From NCBI RefSeq assembly GCF_003144115.1, contig NW_020312009.1, forward strand, positions 643,400-707,399: a stretch of 64,000 bases of DNA. The letters run 5' to 3'. How positions within the stretch are numbered: the first letter of the stretch is position 1; every line of letters begins with the position of its first letter. The position numbers were made by a program, and so were the translations under genes. The notes beneath the pieces were generated by a model, which saw only the letters and a program-made list of their open reading frames with translations, had not been told where the DNA came from and ran no database searches. The stretch comes from Tilletiopsis washingtonensis. Taxonomy: Eukaryota; Basidiomycota; Exobasidiomycetes; Entylomatales. Positions 11,538 through 21,323 of the stretch are shown one piece after another.

Positions 11538-13337
11538 ATGCCGCACGCCGCGCCCGAGGCGCACGAGGCCCTCTCGGTGCGTCGCAGCCCTCGTTGGCGT
11601 CTAGCATGCGCCTCTCTGACGCTCCTGCACAGGCGCACATCGCCGACGTGCGCACCCTCGCGGCCGTGCTGCGGCCCATCGCCTTCAACCACGTGCGTTG
11701 GCTTGCTGCAGCACTTAGACGGCGCTGGCTGACAGCGCACGCAGTACGCGACCGTCTCCATCTCCGAGGCTGGCCTCACCTTCACCACCGAGCTCGACCG
11801 CTCCGTCCAGGGTGCGTCGCCGCAGCATGGCTCTGGTGCTCTGTGCGCGCTCACTCGTCCGTCGCAGCCAACGCCTATCTCCCCGCCTCGCTCTTCAATC
11901 CCTACCTCTTTCGCCCCACACGCGCCGCCGCCGCCGGCTCAGCACGGCAGCGGTCCCGCTCTCCCACTTCCTCCCTTGCCGCACCCGCGCCTCCTTCTCC
12001 CGCAGCGCTCGCAGCAGCTGAGCGCTCCGCCGCCTCGCACCTCGGGCGACGCGCTGCTTCTGAGTCGGACGACGAGTCCGAAGAGGCCTCTCCGCCCTCG
12101 CTCGACTTTGAGATCAACCTCTCCAACCTCCTCGAGTGCCTCAACGTCTTTGGCTCGGCGCCCTCTTCGACGAAGGCGGCGTCCGAGGGCGCGCCGGTGG
12201 AGATGCATGAGCCGCCGCCAGGGGCGGGGGAGCGAGGAGGCAAGAAGCGCAAGGAGAGTGAGGGCACGACCCGAGCGCGTGTGAGCTTCGATGATGAGAA
12301 CAAGCGCCTGGTGCTTATGTGAGCTGTCTGCGCCTTCCTCTCTTCTTCTTTGCTCGGCCCCGCGAGCTCCGGCTGACATGTCGCCCTGTGCCCGCACAGC
12401 TTGGAGGAAGGCGGCGCAGTGACACGCTGCGAGCTCACCACGATGGAGCCGAGCGGATTGACGGAGATGCCATTCGACGCCGATCGTCTAGTCGGGCAAG
12501 CCATCATGCGTGTACGTCTCGCCCCTCCCTCTTCATCTTCGCCTGTGACATAACTCTGCACCCTCCAGTCAGAGCTGCTAGCAGACGCCCTCCTCTCCAT
12601 CGACCCCACAGCGCGCGAGCTCAAGATCGGCTTTGATCCGGCGCATCGGTCTTCTGCACTCGCAGCGCGTGCGGCGCTCGAAGGCGACGGCAGCAGCGTA
12701 CGAGGCAGTGCGAGTGTTCGCGGCAGCGGACGCGTGGCTGAGGCGGGCAAGGGAGCGGCTGCGGCGGCGATGGCAGCGGTGGGGGTGCAGATGCTGACGC
12801 TGAGAGCGGACGGCGACTTCGGCACGGCCGAGGTGAGCCGGCTCCCTTTCTATCCTCTGCGTGAGAGACGAGACGCTGACATGCTTTGCCGACAGATGGA
12901 GTTCCCAAACGAACGAGGCGTCATGGAGCGCTATGTCTGTCTCACCTCCTGTTCCAGCTGGTACGTCTCTGCTCCTCTCTCTTCTCTTCTCTCGGCTCAC
13001 CTCCAGCCCGGCACCTTGCCGCAACAGCTATCTCTTTAAGTACTTCTCACACGCCCTGCGCGCCCTGCAGACGTCGTTGAAGACGTCGATCCGCTTGGAT
13101 GAGCGGGGCCTGATTAGTCTGCAATGCTTGATGCCTCGAGGAACGGGCGCGACGGGCACGGGCGCGCAGGGCAACGCAGCGAAGGACCATGGGTTCATCG
13201 AGTTCGCGGTGGGTAGAGCTGGAGATGGCGCGGCTAGCACGATGTCAGGAAGATGCCGGGCTGACTGCTGCGCTTCTTGCCCGCAGATCCTGCCGCTGGA
13301 CGATCCTGAGCCCGATGGCAGCCAGCAGGACGTCTGA
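11538..13337 (+). CDS. RAD1: Rad1/Rec1 subunit of the 9-1-1 DNA damage checkpoint clamp
   Basis: At least eight exons. The joined start reads MPHAAPEAHEAL then AHIADVRTLAAVLRPIAFNH, YATVSISEAGLTFTTELDRSVQ and ANAYLPASLFNPYLF, matching the first PCNA-like half of Rad1 (L..VLRPI.F, A.V.I...GL....E....Q..AY...SLF..Y). Later exons give LDFEINLSNLLECLNVFG, SFDDENKRLVLM, GAVTRCELTTMEP, MRSELLADALLSID, VMERYVC and YLFKYFSHALRALQTSLKTSIRLDERGLISLQCLM, then HGFIEFAILPLDDPEP. This is a complete Rad1 sliding-clamp fold. It forms the Rad9-Rad1-Hus1 ring that activates ATR signalling; the Ustilago maydis orthologue is called REC1. Low-complexity Ala/Ser insertions enlarge two loops. Confidence 0.88.
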
Positions 13338-13665
13338 GTGCATGAGCGCTTCAGAGAGGGCGCAATGTGCATCGACACGAGTGCCAGTGGCAGCAGAGCG
13401 CACAGTGGCGGCCGTCGCCCCTCCTGTGCCTTCTGGGGTCATAGGCTGCGTTGATGCACGTTGCGCCCTCGCTGTCCCATCCTCCTCACATCTGCTTCTC
13501 GCGGCTCCCTTCCTGTCACCGCAAAGAACTCTGGTCACCCGTCACCGCCATCCTCATTCACGTCACGCAATCCCATCAGCTCGTCTGATCCGTTTCACTG
13601 CGTCTCTCGCATGCAGTGCAGCAGGAGTATTCCCATTCCTTCCTCCTGCCACCGCCCTCGCCTAT
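13338..13665. other. Convergent intergenic region
   Basis: 3' flanks of RAD1 and GTR2 face each other. Pyrimidine-rich on the plus strand around 13480-13660. No gene was seen. Confidence 0.5.
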
Positions 13666-15311
13666 TTAGGCGCGTGACAGATCGCGCAGCTCCAGCAGCG
13701 ATCGCCTCAGGAGCGAGACGTTGAAGTCCAGCATGCCCTGCGAGGCGGGCTGCGTGCGCAGGATCGCCAGCAGCGCCAGACGCCTGTGAGACACGCGGCA
13801 GCAGGATCAGAGAGGAGTCAGCTTGAGGTTCGAGGCTCGAAATTCTTCGGAGAGAAGGTCGACGCACTCATCGATCTGCCAGAAGGCCAACGTCGTGTCG
13901 GGCGCCAAGCGGGAGACGCTAGATGCATGCCGAGTCTCGCCGGTCTCTGACGCGCCCAGTGTGCTGCAAGCGAGCCAGCGTCAGCGTCGCGCCGCCTCTT
14001 CTCCGAATGACTTTCGCCTCACGAGTAGAGATCGGCAAAGCGCGTCAGGAACGAGACATACTCGGACGCCACGTCGAAGCTGGCGCGATCGAACGGCGAC
14101 GTGTCGGCGGCGATGTAGGTGCGCGTGGGCACGTCAAAGAGGAAAACTTTGTCCAGCTTGTTCGCCTGAGAAGTCATCGTCGTCAGAGCAGCGGCAGAAA
14201 GAAGCGCGACGGCCTACTCACGCTGCACAGACTGTTGCATAGACCCTCCAACGTCTCCTCCATGCCGCGCTGCAGCAGGCCCTGCAGCATGCGCGAGAAC
14301 GCCACGTTGACCGACGAGTCAAAGATGCTCGTCGTGTGGAACGTGAGGCGTACGTCCGTGTCCAGGTTGACATTCGTCGGTGCGCCCGAGCCGGCTGCAG
14401 CAGCGGCGCTGCTCGAGGCCGCAATATGACTGCCGCCTGGTCGCGGCGACGTGGCGACATCCCGCACGCCGGACGAACCGGCAGTGTGGGTCTCGGGAGT
14501 GAGGCCGGCGGCACGAGAGAGTGCAGAGGACGTCATGGCGTTGCCCTGACCCGCCAAGGATGCGAATGCAGAGGCAGACGCAGACGCAGGGTTCGTGTGG
14601 TCGCCGGCCGGACGGGCACCGACGGCAGATGCTGGGCCCGACGGCAAGGCGGGCAGAGCCGGAGCTGCGGCGGCGCTCTGTCGCAGGATCTCGTAGGCGC
14701 ACGGCGCAAAGGTGAACGAGGCAGAGGCGTCGGAGAGGTTGTCGAGCACGCGCTGCTCGATGTCGCGCTGTGTGTCTGTGGTGCGCGCCCGGTCAGTGCA
14801 CGGCTCACCTGGCCGCCGAGCTCATGCGGCACGCACCGTACTTGTAGTCATCGCTCAGCCCGTCGACCTTGTGCACAAAGACGTGGAAGAGAATCTCGGG
14901 ATTGTGCGCATAGGCATCGAGCAGCACGGAGTGGAGGCGCGCGAGGGCGTCAAAGTAGTCGTCCTGCGCGTCGATGACGAAGATGACGGCGCCGACCTGC
15001 GTCCACTCGAGGCCGCCGGCGGTGCCGGTGGCCTTGCCCTTCTCCTGCACGGCGGCCGCGGCACCGGCGCCGCCCTCGGTGGCGGAGGCCGAGAGGCCGG
15101 GCCCGTCCCAGAAGCGCACCGGCTCCCAGGCGCACACGTCGAGGTGGTGCGAGCGCAGCGTCGAGTCGAGGAAGAGCGTCTCGTGCGGAGGCAGCGCCTT
15201 GTACACGACCGAGAGCAGGCTGGACTTGCCCGAGCGGCGCAGGCCGAGCAGCAGGATGTTCTGCGGCGGCAGCGGCGACGCGGGCCGCGAGGGCGGCGAG
15301 GAGACGGGCAT
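13666..15311 (-). CDS. GTR2: Rag-family GTPase of the RagC/D (Gtr2) type
   Basis: Start chosen at MPVSSPPSRPASPLPPQN (ATG 15311); an in-frame ATG at 15365 is possible. P-loop: NILLLGLRRSGKSSLLSVVYKALPPHETLFLDST. Later come VGAVIFVIDAQDDYFDALARLHSVLLDAYAHNPEILFHVFVHKVDGLSDDYKY (HKVD specificity motif) and DTQRDIEQRVLDNLSDA, then LTFHTTSIFDSSVNVAFSRMLQGLL, KVFLFDVPTRTYIAADTSPFD and a roadblock-like C-terminus ending SLLELRDLSRA. With Gtr1 this GTPase signals amino-acid sufficiency to TORC1 at the vacuole. Two oddities are visible. The G3/switch II region is WDGPGLSAS followed by Gly/Ala-rich sequence instead of WDFPGQMDFFDP. A Ser/Ala/Pro-rich insertion of roughly 95 residues interrupts the G domain after LSDA. 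Confidence 0.88.
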
Positions 15312-15472
15312 GGCGGGCGTGGTGGAGAGAGGCAGGATGAGCGCGGCGCGGCGGCGGCGGCGCATCTTCCTGTGCTGTGCCAGCTTATCGCTGTCGGCCG
15401 CGCGCTCGCCGCCGCCGCGGCGTCGTTGCTTCTCACCACCACCCGCCTCGCACCTGCACCTACACGCCCACC

Positions 15473-16234
15473 ATGGCAGAGGCCAGCACTTCCTCCACGC
15501 TCTCCTCCGCCGCGCTGGCGCAGTCGCTCGAGCACTTCTCGCAGTCGCTCCTCGCCGCGCCCGGCGCCTCGTCGTCGCTGCTGCCGCCGGCACTGGCGCC
15601 GCTGCGCAGCCTCTCGCGCTCCATCCTCACGCACAAGGCCGCCGCGCGCGCCCGCGTGCAGGCGCTGCGTGCGCGCGTCGACGATGCCAAGCTGCGCTCC
15701 ATGAATGCAAAGTACGAGCGCGGGCGGCTGGAGGACGAGATTCGGCGGTGTCGCGGCTTCGTGTGAGTGCGGCCTTCACAGCTGGCCTCAGTGCTGTGAC
15801 TGACGCGCCATGCCGCCAGCTCGATCCATCAGACCCTCACGCTGCACCCGCTGGAAGAGTTCAAGGAGCTGGCGCCCGAGGAGCTGCGCACGCCCGACAT
15901 CCTCGAGGATGCGCACCAGCTGCGGCTGGCGCGCCTGCGCTTCGAGCTGCTCGAGCGAAAACGGTGCGTGGCACACGTACGGCCTGAGCCATGCCGCATT
16001 GGCTCATCTGAGGCACCACAGGCTGGCGGCGGAGAAGCGGTCACTGCGCTCGACGCGTGCGGCGCTGCGTGCGCAGGTGAAGGAGAAGCGCGCCGCGGTG
16101 CAGGAGGTCGTCGCCGAGATTACGGCGCTCGTGGAGGTGAGTCGGGCGCGCCGGAGAGAGGCAGAACTGCTGCTCATGCGACTCGCGCCACGCAGGAGGC
16201 AAAGAAGGTCGAGAAGCGATTAGCAGAGGTGTAG
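15473..16234 (+). CDS. THO complex subunit 5-like coiled-coil protein (THOC5/FMIP family)
   Basis: Four exons. The first starts MAEASTSSTLSSAALAQSLEHFSQSLLAA and reaches LRSMNAKYERGRLEDEIRRCRGFV. Then come SIHQTLTLHPLEEFKELAPEELRTPDILEDAHQLRLARLRFELLERKR, LAAEKRSLRSTRAALRAQVKEKRAAVQEVVAEITALVE and EAKKVEKRLAEV. The helix pair with L..EI..C..F followed by L.L...EEF...APEEL and a long coiled coil is the THOC5/Fms-interacting protein pattern. THOC5 belongs to the THO/TREX complex, which couples transcription to mRNA export. The product is only about 190 residues, corresponding to the N-terminal region of animal THOC5; a short form is plausible for fungi. The ATG lies 161 bp from the GTR2 start on the opposite strand, so the two probably share a promoter. 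Confidence 0.72.
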
Positions 16235-16910
16235 CTGTGGGCCAGCAGCAGGCGCGGCAATCACACCACTTTGCACCGACACCCGAGATCGCGAACGACA
16301 GGCGCATCAGAGGGGTGGAGGGCGAGGGCGCTGCACTATCCTGATGAGCGCCGCGAGAGGGAGGTGCATTGCAAGCACAAGCGCGGGAGGGAAGGCGCAG
16401 CACCTCGGCCGTCAGGGTCGCAGAGCTAGCAGGAGACGTCAGCGGGCGCGGCGGGCGCACAGTAAGAGCGGGATCGCACGCGCTACGGCGCGGATGGCAG
16501 AGGGCAGGAGACGCATCGTGGACCATATGCGGGTGACGCAGATCACTGCGCGTGCGTACCAGCGTACAGGCCAGACGCAGCACGCAGTAGCATGCAGGCA
16601 GAGCGGGAGGGGAGTGGACCAGAATAGCAGCTCAAGACGCGAGGCAGGGGCCGGGGTCGGGCTCGCTCCTCGGCTAAGCGAGCTGGGCGACGTCGCCGGC
16701 GCCGTCCCTCAGGCTGCAACCGACGCCGCCATCCCGGGATGTCGGCTCCACGATCCGCACCACTGCGGCTACAGCAAGGCTCGCGCGCATCTGCGGCCGC
16801 TCTGGGTGCAGGTGCAGCACAGCGCGCATCGTGGCTTCGGCGCGGTGTCGAGTGGTGGCTGCAGCAGCATGGCAGATGCGGAGCCCCTAACCTGCTCGTC
16901 CAGAAGCGGC
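16235..16910. other. Intergenic region, no gene seen
   Basis: Follows the THOC5-like gene. No splice-supported frame or RNA gene was recognised. The sequence becomes repetitive at its right edge (see next entry). Confidence 0.45.
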
Positions 16911-17055
16911 AGTGGTGTGCCTGCAGCTACAGTGAGGCACCAGCAGTGGCGTGCCTGCAGCTACAGTGAAGCCAGCATTGGTGTGCCTGACAGTAGAGTG
17001 CCCTTGACCTGCAAATAGACCGTAGAGTGCCCCTCAGTTGCAGGTACAGTGGCCT
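16911..17055. repeat. Short degenerate tandem repeat upstream of tRNA-Cys
   Basis: A 25-bp block beginning AGTGGTGTGCCTGCAGC recurs almost unchanged at 16911 and 16945 (34-bp period). Looser copies follow: TGGTGTGCCTGACAGTAGAGTG at about 16979, GTAGAGTGCCCCTCAGTTGC at about 17022, and AGGTACAGTGGCC at about 17042. The core shared words are GTGCC, CTGCAG/TTGCAG and TACAGTG. The origin is unknown: a decayed mobile element next to a tRNA gene or replication slippage are both possible. Confidence 0.65.
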
Positions 17056-17140
17056 TGGCATGTCTGAATCAGGCCATCTGGCCCCCTGACCTGCCTGAGA
17101 TCACATCCAGCAAGGTAGCCATCCCCTATAGATACCCCTG

Positions 17141-17241
17141 TCTTCTTGGCTAAGCGGCTACAGCGTGCGATTGCAACAGCGCTGCTCCCCTGCAGCTCCC
17201 TTCCATCGCAAGATCCCCGGTTCGAGTCTGGGAGAGGACTT
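17141..17241 (+). tRNA. tRNA-Cys (GCA) with a 28-nt intron
   Basis: A full cloverleaf can be drawn. Acceptor GTCTTCT (17141-17147) pairs with AGAGGAC (17234-17240). The D arm has G10-C25, C11-G24 and T12-A23 pairs with A14, G15, G18, G19 and A21 in place. The anticodon stem TGCGA (17167-17171) pairs with TCGCA (17207-17211). The loop TTGCAA gives anticodon GCA at 17174-17176. The T arm is CCCGG-TTCGAGT-CTGGG (17217-17233). The variable loop has 5 nt. An intron at 17178-17205 sits one base 3' of the anticodon, the canonical site. The discriminator base is T (17241), the identity element of Cys tRNA. Mature length is 73 nt before CCA addition. The A13/C22 pair in the D stem is mismatched. Confidence 0.9.
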
Positions 17242-17244
17242 CCT

Positions 17245-17256
17245 TTTTGCCTTTTG
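17245..17256 (+). terminator. RNA polymerase III terminator of tRNA-Cys
   Basis: A TTTTT run at 17245-17249 starts 4 nt after the tRNA 3' end, and a backup TTTT follows at 17253-17256. This matches the usual Pol III stop signal. Confidence 0.8.
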
Positions 17257-17501
17257 CCTGCCTGACTTCCACCTCCCTTTTTGCCACCCCCTCCCCTCCG
17301 CTCGTGCCGGCTGCTGAAGCAACAGATATCTGCTGTTGTGGTGCGGATGGAGCTGACCAGCGCTCTGACCACCTTGGCGGTGTGTGTCAAAGCCCACGCT
17401 GACTCCCCGCGTCGGGTCGAGCTCGGCACTGGTGCGGCGCGTGGCGCTCGCACGTCGCGACGCGCGTTGGCCCTTGCCTCACGACCACAACAGCAGCACG
17501 C

Positions 17502-17980
17502 ATGCTCGCGCTCAAGAGCCTCTCGCGTCAGCACCGGCTCGCCTTTGCGCTGGCTGCAGGCATGCGGCATGCGCCGTCGTTGCCGCAGCGCGCCTGCTTC
17601 TCGACGTCGCGTCGTCGCAGCGAGGGCGAGGCGCCGTCACGGCGAGTGCCGCGCGCTACCCTGTACACGGGCACCGACTGCCAGCTGTGCGACGTCGCCA
17701 AGGCCGTGCTGGACGACGTGGCACGTGAGGTGCGTCTCCGACCGCAAAAGCAGCTGCACTGCCGGCTGACAGACTGCAGGCGCCGCTGGAGCTCACGCTC
17801 TACAACATCCGCGACGACACGCTGCCCGACGTCCACCGCTGGCGGCGCGCGTACCAGTATGACATTCCCGTGCTGCACATCGAGGGCAGCGAGGTGGCAC
17901 GGCATCGGCTGGATCGCGCTGCACTGCTGCAGCAGCTGCGGGCGGCACAGCAGGCACTCGACGAGGCGCCAAAGCAGTGA
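17502..17980 (+). CDS. Mitochondrial glutaredoxin-like protein (DUF836 / YDR286C-C5orf63 type)
   Basis: Two exons. The N-terminus MLALKSLSRQHRLAFALAAGMRHAPSLPQRACFSTSRRR is basic and Ser/Arg-rich, with an RACFSTS site typical of mitochondrial presequences. The domain then reads PRATLYTGTDCQLCDVAKAVLDDVARE and APLELTLYNIRDDTLPDVHRWRRAYQYDIPVLHIEGSEVARHRLDRAALLQQLRAA. The CQLC dithiol follows the first strand, and YDIPVLHI supplies the cis-Pro before strand 3, so a thioredoxin/glutaredoxin fold is clear. The family is small and poorly characterised; a redox role is inferred from the fold. The stop (TGA, 17978-17980) is only 24 bp from the convergent stop of the next gene. Confidence 0.85.
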
Positions 17981-18004
17981 GCTCGGCCCGCACGGTGCGC
18001 TGCC

Positions 18005-20167
18005 TCATATGCTCGGCGCCGGCGTCACGTCGCGCACTTTGCGGGCGACCCAGAAGGCCGGCGTGTACTGATAGCTGAGCATGCAAGCGGCGTTGCCCGT
18101 GTACGGCTGCGGCGGCAGTGCTCGGTGCTTCTGGCGAGGCAGACAGGGTCAGTCTTCTGCCCACACCCCGCTGCCACTGCGACTGACCAGCAGCTCAAAG
18201 CCCATCTGCTCGACGAGGCCGAGCATCTCCTCGAGCGTAAGCTCGATGCTCAGGTCGCCGTTGTTCTCGTAATGCCAGAGCAGCGGGCCCGCGTTGATCC
18301 AGATGCCGCCGACGGGCAGCACGTGGTTCAGCACCTCGAGATAGCGCACCACGTTGCGCGCCTGCAGGAGTAATGATCAGCAAGGAATGAGGCCTTTCTC
18401 TGCTGCACACGCACCGTGTCGACAAAGTAGACCGTCGCCACGGCATCCCAGGCTGCGCCTTCTTGCGCTTTTGAGTAGACGTCGACGAACTGCGGCGCAC
18501 TCGTAAGCAAGCGTGGCAGATGGCGACGCTGGGCTGCGCTCACCTCGCCGGCGACCATGCTAAAGTCGACGTGCGGCGGCAGATCTGATGGATTGACGCT
18601 GCGACAAGGTCAGTCGTGCGCCACGGCGCCGCAACAGATCACGCACTCGGGGATGCGCACGCCCTGCAGCAGGTCCTGTGCCGAGCGCCAGTTGCTCGAC
18701 GAGTGCACGTAGGGGTAGATGGTGTGCTCGTGCCGCCGCGCAGACTTGTTCAGGATCCACTGCCAGGGCTCTGGTCAGCGTAGCCGACAGACGGCAAGCT
18801 ACCTCGAGACGTACGTGCGAGGCGAGCAGCATGAAGAAGCTGTACTCGTTGCCCTGGCAGCTGTAGCCCTGCCATGCGACCTCGAACGCCAGACGCCCGA
18901 GGCCAGCGCCGGGCACGAGCACGCGGACAGCAGGCCTGCATCGCCTGTCAGCTCGATCGCTGCACTGCGGCACAAGAGTGGGTCTCACCGGTCTGCTGCC
19001 GCAATGGTGCCGAAGCGCGCGTCCAATGCGTCGAGCACTGGCCCATACGCCGCTTCCCGCTCGGCATTGCCCTGCGCCGCCGCCTGTCAGCAGCAGCGCG
19101 ACTCCGCCAGCATCGCACACGCACCTCGTCGCTCCAGTCGCGCACCAGCTGCTTGATGGTGCTGCGGATCTTGTCGAGGTCCTGGTCGGCCACGCGGCGT
19201 CGGCGGCGCGGATCTGTGCCGTGCTGGTGCTGTGCAGCACCTTGGCGACCTGCGCTCTGCTCCTGCCCGTCGTGCGCACGCTTGCCCTTCTCGCTTGCAG
19301 ACGCATTCGCCCCGTCTGACCCCGACCCTGAGCTGTCACGTTCTGCCTCGCTCTCGACGCCGCCCGCCTCGCCAAAGAAGCCGCGCGAGTCGTCGACGAT
19401 GAGACTGAGCACATCAGCATTGCGCCTGATGCGGTCGTCAATCTCGGCGAGGCGTGCCTTGAATCCGATGCCGCCGGGCGCCATCTCGCTGGGTGCCGTC
19501 TGCTCGGCAATGCCAGTGCTGTGCCCCTCCTCATCGGACGCTGCTGCTGCCATGGGGCCCGGTATTGTGGGCCCGAGCTGGGACAGCAGCGTGCGGTGTG
19601 CGCGCGGCAGGGCGTAGTACGAGCGCCGCCGGGCGTTGTTCGTCTCGAGCTGAGCATGCAGTGAGCCGGGAGAAGGAGAACGAGCATACCGCTGCGACGC
19701 ACCGAGTGGGGCAGATACGCATCAAAGGCCTGCAGCACGCTCTGGAAGTGCAGCCGCTCCTTCTCGGCATCGCTCAGCTCGCGCTCCGGCGCCGGCAAGG
19801 CGCTCGACGAGGCGTGCGAGTGCGAGTGAGGTGCTGCCTGCATCGTAGCTGACGGTGGCCGCGGGCGATAGGCAGGGCTCGGCGCAGACGGCCCGGCACT
19901 GGCGGCTCGGCGGCCTCGAGGACGGGCAGCACGTGAAGACGAGGCGGCACCGTCGACGGGGTACGGAAACCACGGCGTGAGCGCGCTGACGGGTGCAGCA
20001 GATGCGGCAGCGGGCCGTGGCGACTGCGGCTGCGGCGAGGGAGCATTAGAGCCAGACGGATTGGAGGGCGTCGGCGTGCGAGAGCGGGCAGCGCGGCGGG
20101 CCGTGCCGAGCGGGCGCACGGGGCGCGACGAGGCTCGCGGCGGCGAGGAGCCCGACGGGCCCGACAT
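18005..20167 (-). CDS. Carnosine N-methyltransferase homologue (N2227-like SAM-dependent methyltransferase)
   Basis: The start is [19 protein letters not shown] (ATG 20167). About 130 residues of Pro/Ser/Ala-rich sequence come before the conserved part: [170 protein letters not shown] and [18 protein letters not shown], ending [26 protein letters not shown] binds SAM, and GPLLWH is the N2227 hallmark. Animal CARNMT1 methylates carnosine to anserine, and the yeast homologue is YNL092W; the fungal substrate is uncertain. An acidic/Ser-rich insertion of about 110 residues splits the helical region. Multiple introns. Confidence 0.9.
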
Positions 20168-21323
20168 GGCGAGTGCTCCTGGCACAGCACACCCGCGCGC
20201 TGCACAGACAGCGAGCTTGAGGCAGCGGCAGAGCGATGCGGAAACGGGACGCGAGCGGGAGAGGTGGAAGATGCGAAGCAAGAGGCGCACGCCCCGCCGC
20301 TGCGGCAAGCTGCTCCGCAAGCACAGCACATCGCCAAGGCCGCCTCTTGCTCAGCCTGCTCGCCGTCGGGTGCGGCGCTGCCCAAGACAGCGGGCTCGGA
20401 GCAGACGGCGCCTCGGCGCAGAGGCCGTCGGCGCACGGGCCGCGGCCTCGGAGTCCGAGAGGGCCATCTCACCTCAGCAGCGGCACGGCAGCAGCGGACG
20501 ACTCACGGGCTAGCGGTCGCCTCGGCTTTCTAGCGACGTGGCGCAGGACACGAGGCGCCGCCTGTCGCCGTCGCAGGGCACGAGCCGCTGCGCGCTGAGG
20601 AGGGCGGCGTCGATCGATCTCGTGTTTGGCGGCAGTCTCGGCTGCTCGCGGCGGTCTGGCCTTGCTCGCCGTCTGCTGCCTGCTGCTGCGGCGCTTTCAC
20701 CCTTGCGGCCCTTTGTGTGCCTGTGGCGGCCGGCTGGCTCCTCGTCTCTCTTGCGGAGCGCGGCTTGAAGGCTCGGCGGTCGGTGCGGAAGCATGCGAGG
20801 CGCCGGCGCCCGATAAGAAAGATAGCGCACCGCAGGAGGGCAGCCGTGCGAGAGGAAGATCCGCGTGGGAGCAGGCACGTGCGCCATCGCCGCTCGCCCG
20901 ATCCCACGAGAGAGCGGCGCCGGCTTTAAGGCCGGCCGGCAGCAGCTGCCATGCGCAGGCAGATGCGGGGCGCGAAGCATCGGAGCACGCGGCTGGAGCA
21001 TGGCGCTGCCTCTCGCCGCAGCATGTGCGGGTGCGGGCACGAGGTAGACGCACAAGCAGCGCCCAGCCTGGCAGTCCCAACGAGGAGCTGCTCTGCACCA
21101 AAGCGGCGCCGAGGAGGCGAAGTGGGCCGCAAGTGCGTCACAGAGAGCGGCGGCTGCGGAGGGCAGCCGCGGCACGCCGCGCGCCGACTCCACATGTGCC
21201 GCGGCACGGCGCACGGCGCGCAGCGAGATGCTGCTGGCCGGCCGGAGGGTGCAAGAGACGCCCGCCTCGCCGCCGCCGCGTGCCTGAGCGGCTGCGCTGA
21301 GCACCCTCACCCCCGTCTCGCAC
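20168..21323. other. Intergenic region between divergent methyltransferase and SSADH genes
   Basis: Divergent upstream region of more than 1 kb. Long open frames occur on both strands (for example 20626-21300 plus), but they overlap each other in all phases, lack similarity and end at the SSADH leader. Pyrimidine-rich leader sequence precedes the SSADH ATG. Nothing else was seen. Confidence 0.45.
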
